Shown here one piece after another: positions 63,972 through 64,000 of a DNA stretch of 64,000 nt. Numbering within the stretch: position 1 is the stretch's first letter; the number at the start of each line of letters is the position of its first letter. The stretch comes from Pseudooceanicola endophyticus (lineage in GTDB: Bacteria > Pseudomonadota > Alphaproteobacteria > Rhodobacterales > Rhodobacteraceae): NCBI RefSeq assembly GCF_018760365.1, contig NZ_JAHIAB010000006.1:223373-287372 (forward strand), read 5' to 3'. Under the pieces are notes generated by a model, which saw only the letters and a list, made by a program, of their open reading frames with translations, was not told where the DNA came from and made no database searches. The position numbers and the translations under genes are program-made.

Positions 63972-64000
63972 GGTCTGGCGGTGACTTACTCTCCCACGCC
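63972..64000 (-). rRNA. rrf: 5S ribosomal RNA, 3' end only
   Basis: The minus strand reads GGCGTGGGAGAGTAAGTCAC and then CGCCAGACC, the conserved 3' end of alphaproteobacterial 5S rRNA. The remainder of the rrn operon lies beyond the window. Confidence 0.9.

Overview
The window is GC-rich, densely coded DNA from an alphaproteobacterium, most likely a member of the Rhodobacteraceae (Roseobacter group). The grounds are gene content and order: chvG-chvI divergent from pckA, an ethylmalonyl-CoA pathway dehydrogenase, the split b/b' ATP synthase operon atpI-B-E-X-F, MipZ, a CobN-type cobalamin pathway, and an ectABC-ask cluster with a MarR-type ectR. No phage, insertion sequence, CRISPR array or tRNA was seen.

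Layout. 1-4380: ChvG/ChvI two-component system and divergent pckA. 4469-9446: DUF3859 secreted protein, TauE/SafE-like permease, mcd (methylsuccinyl-CoA dehydrogenase), a Hint-domain protein and a small conserved protein. 9552-16376 (minus): cobalamin genes in transcription order small membrane protein, cbiX, cobH, cobL, cobI, cbiG-cobJ fusion, cobM. 16797-21953: glutathionyl-hydroquinone reductase, a lone receiver, DUF1636-cobC-cobD, and an MltB-type transglycosylase. 22134-25589: smc. 25820-33072: a cobalamin riboswitch followed by a CbiM-like permease, cobW, a GNAT, cobN and two small genes. 33271-36225: lipoprotein, lrgAB, cobO and a GntR/FCD regulator. 36376-39024: the F0 operon. 39345-41839: ArsR, DMT transporter, LysR. 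42127-50003: ffh, two GNATs, chorismate mutase and the rpsP-rimM-trmD-rplS-rpmE translation block, interrupted by a sulfotransferase-like gene and an SDR. 50267-53065: membrane protein, mipZ, DinB. 53066-56257: znuBC-zur divergent from znuA. 56258-57825: an unrecognised protein and a possible PAS remnant. 57753-62270: ask-ectC-ectB-ectA with divergent ectR. 62339-63682: a LigM-like aminomethyltransferase-fold enzyme. The last 29 bases are the 3' end of a 5S rRNA on the minus strand, so an rrn operon lies just outside the window.

Working together. B12 genes lie in four places (9.5-16.4, 18.5-20.7, 26-32 and 34.8-35.4 kb) and make most of the corrin ring, including methylations, cobalt insertion, adenosylation and the aminopropanol arm. 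The B12-dependent ethylmalonyl-CoA pathway, represented here by mcd, is a plausible consumer. Several metal-handling proteins (CbiX, CobW, ZnuA, ZnuC) carry His-rich stretches.

The least explained feature is a family of about 18 dispersed short repeats. They have a TTTCATCTTTCC or TTTTCTTGTTCC arm, an AAATA core and a GC-rich arm, and occur mostly between genes. Two copies flank a 14-bp-stem bidirectional terminator, and one is read in frame inside cobN.
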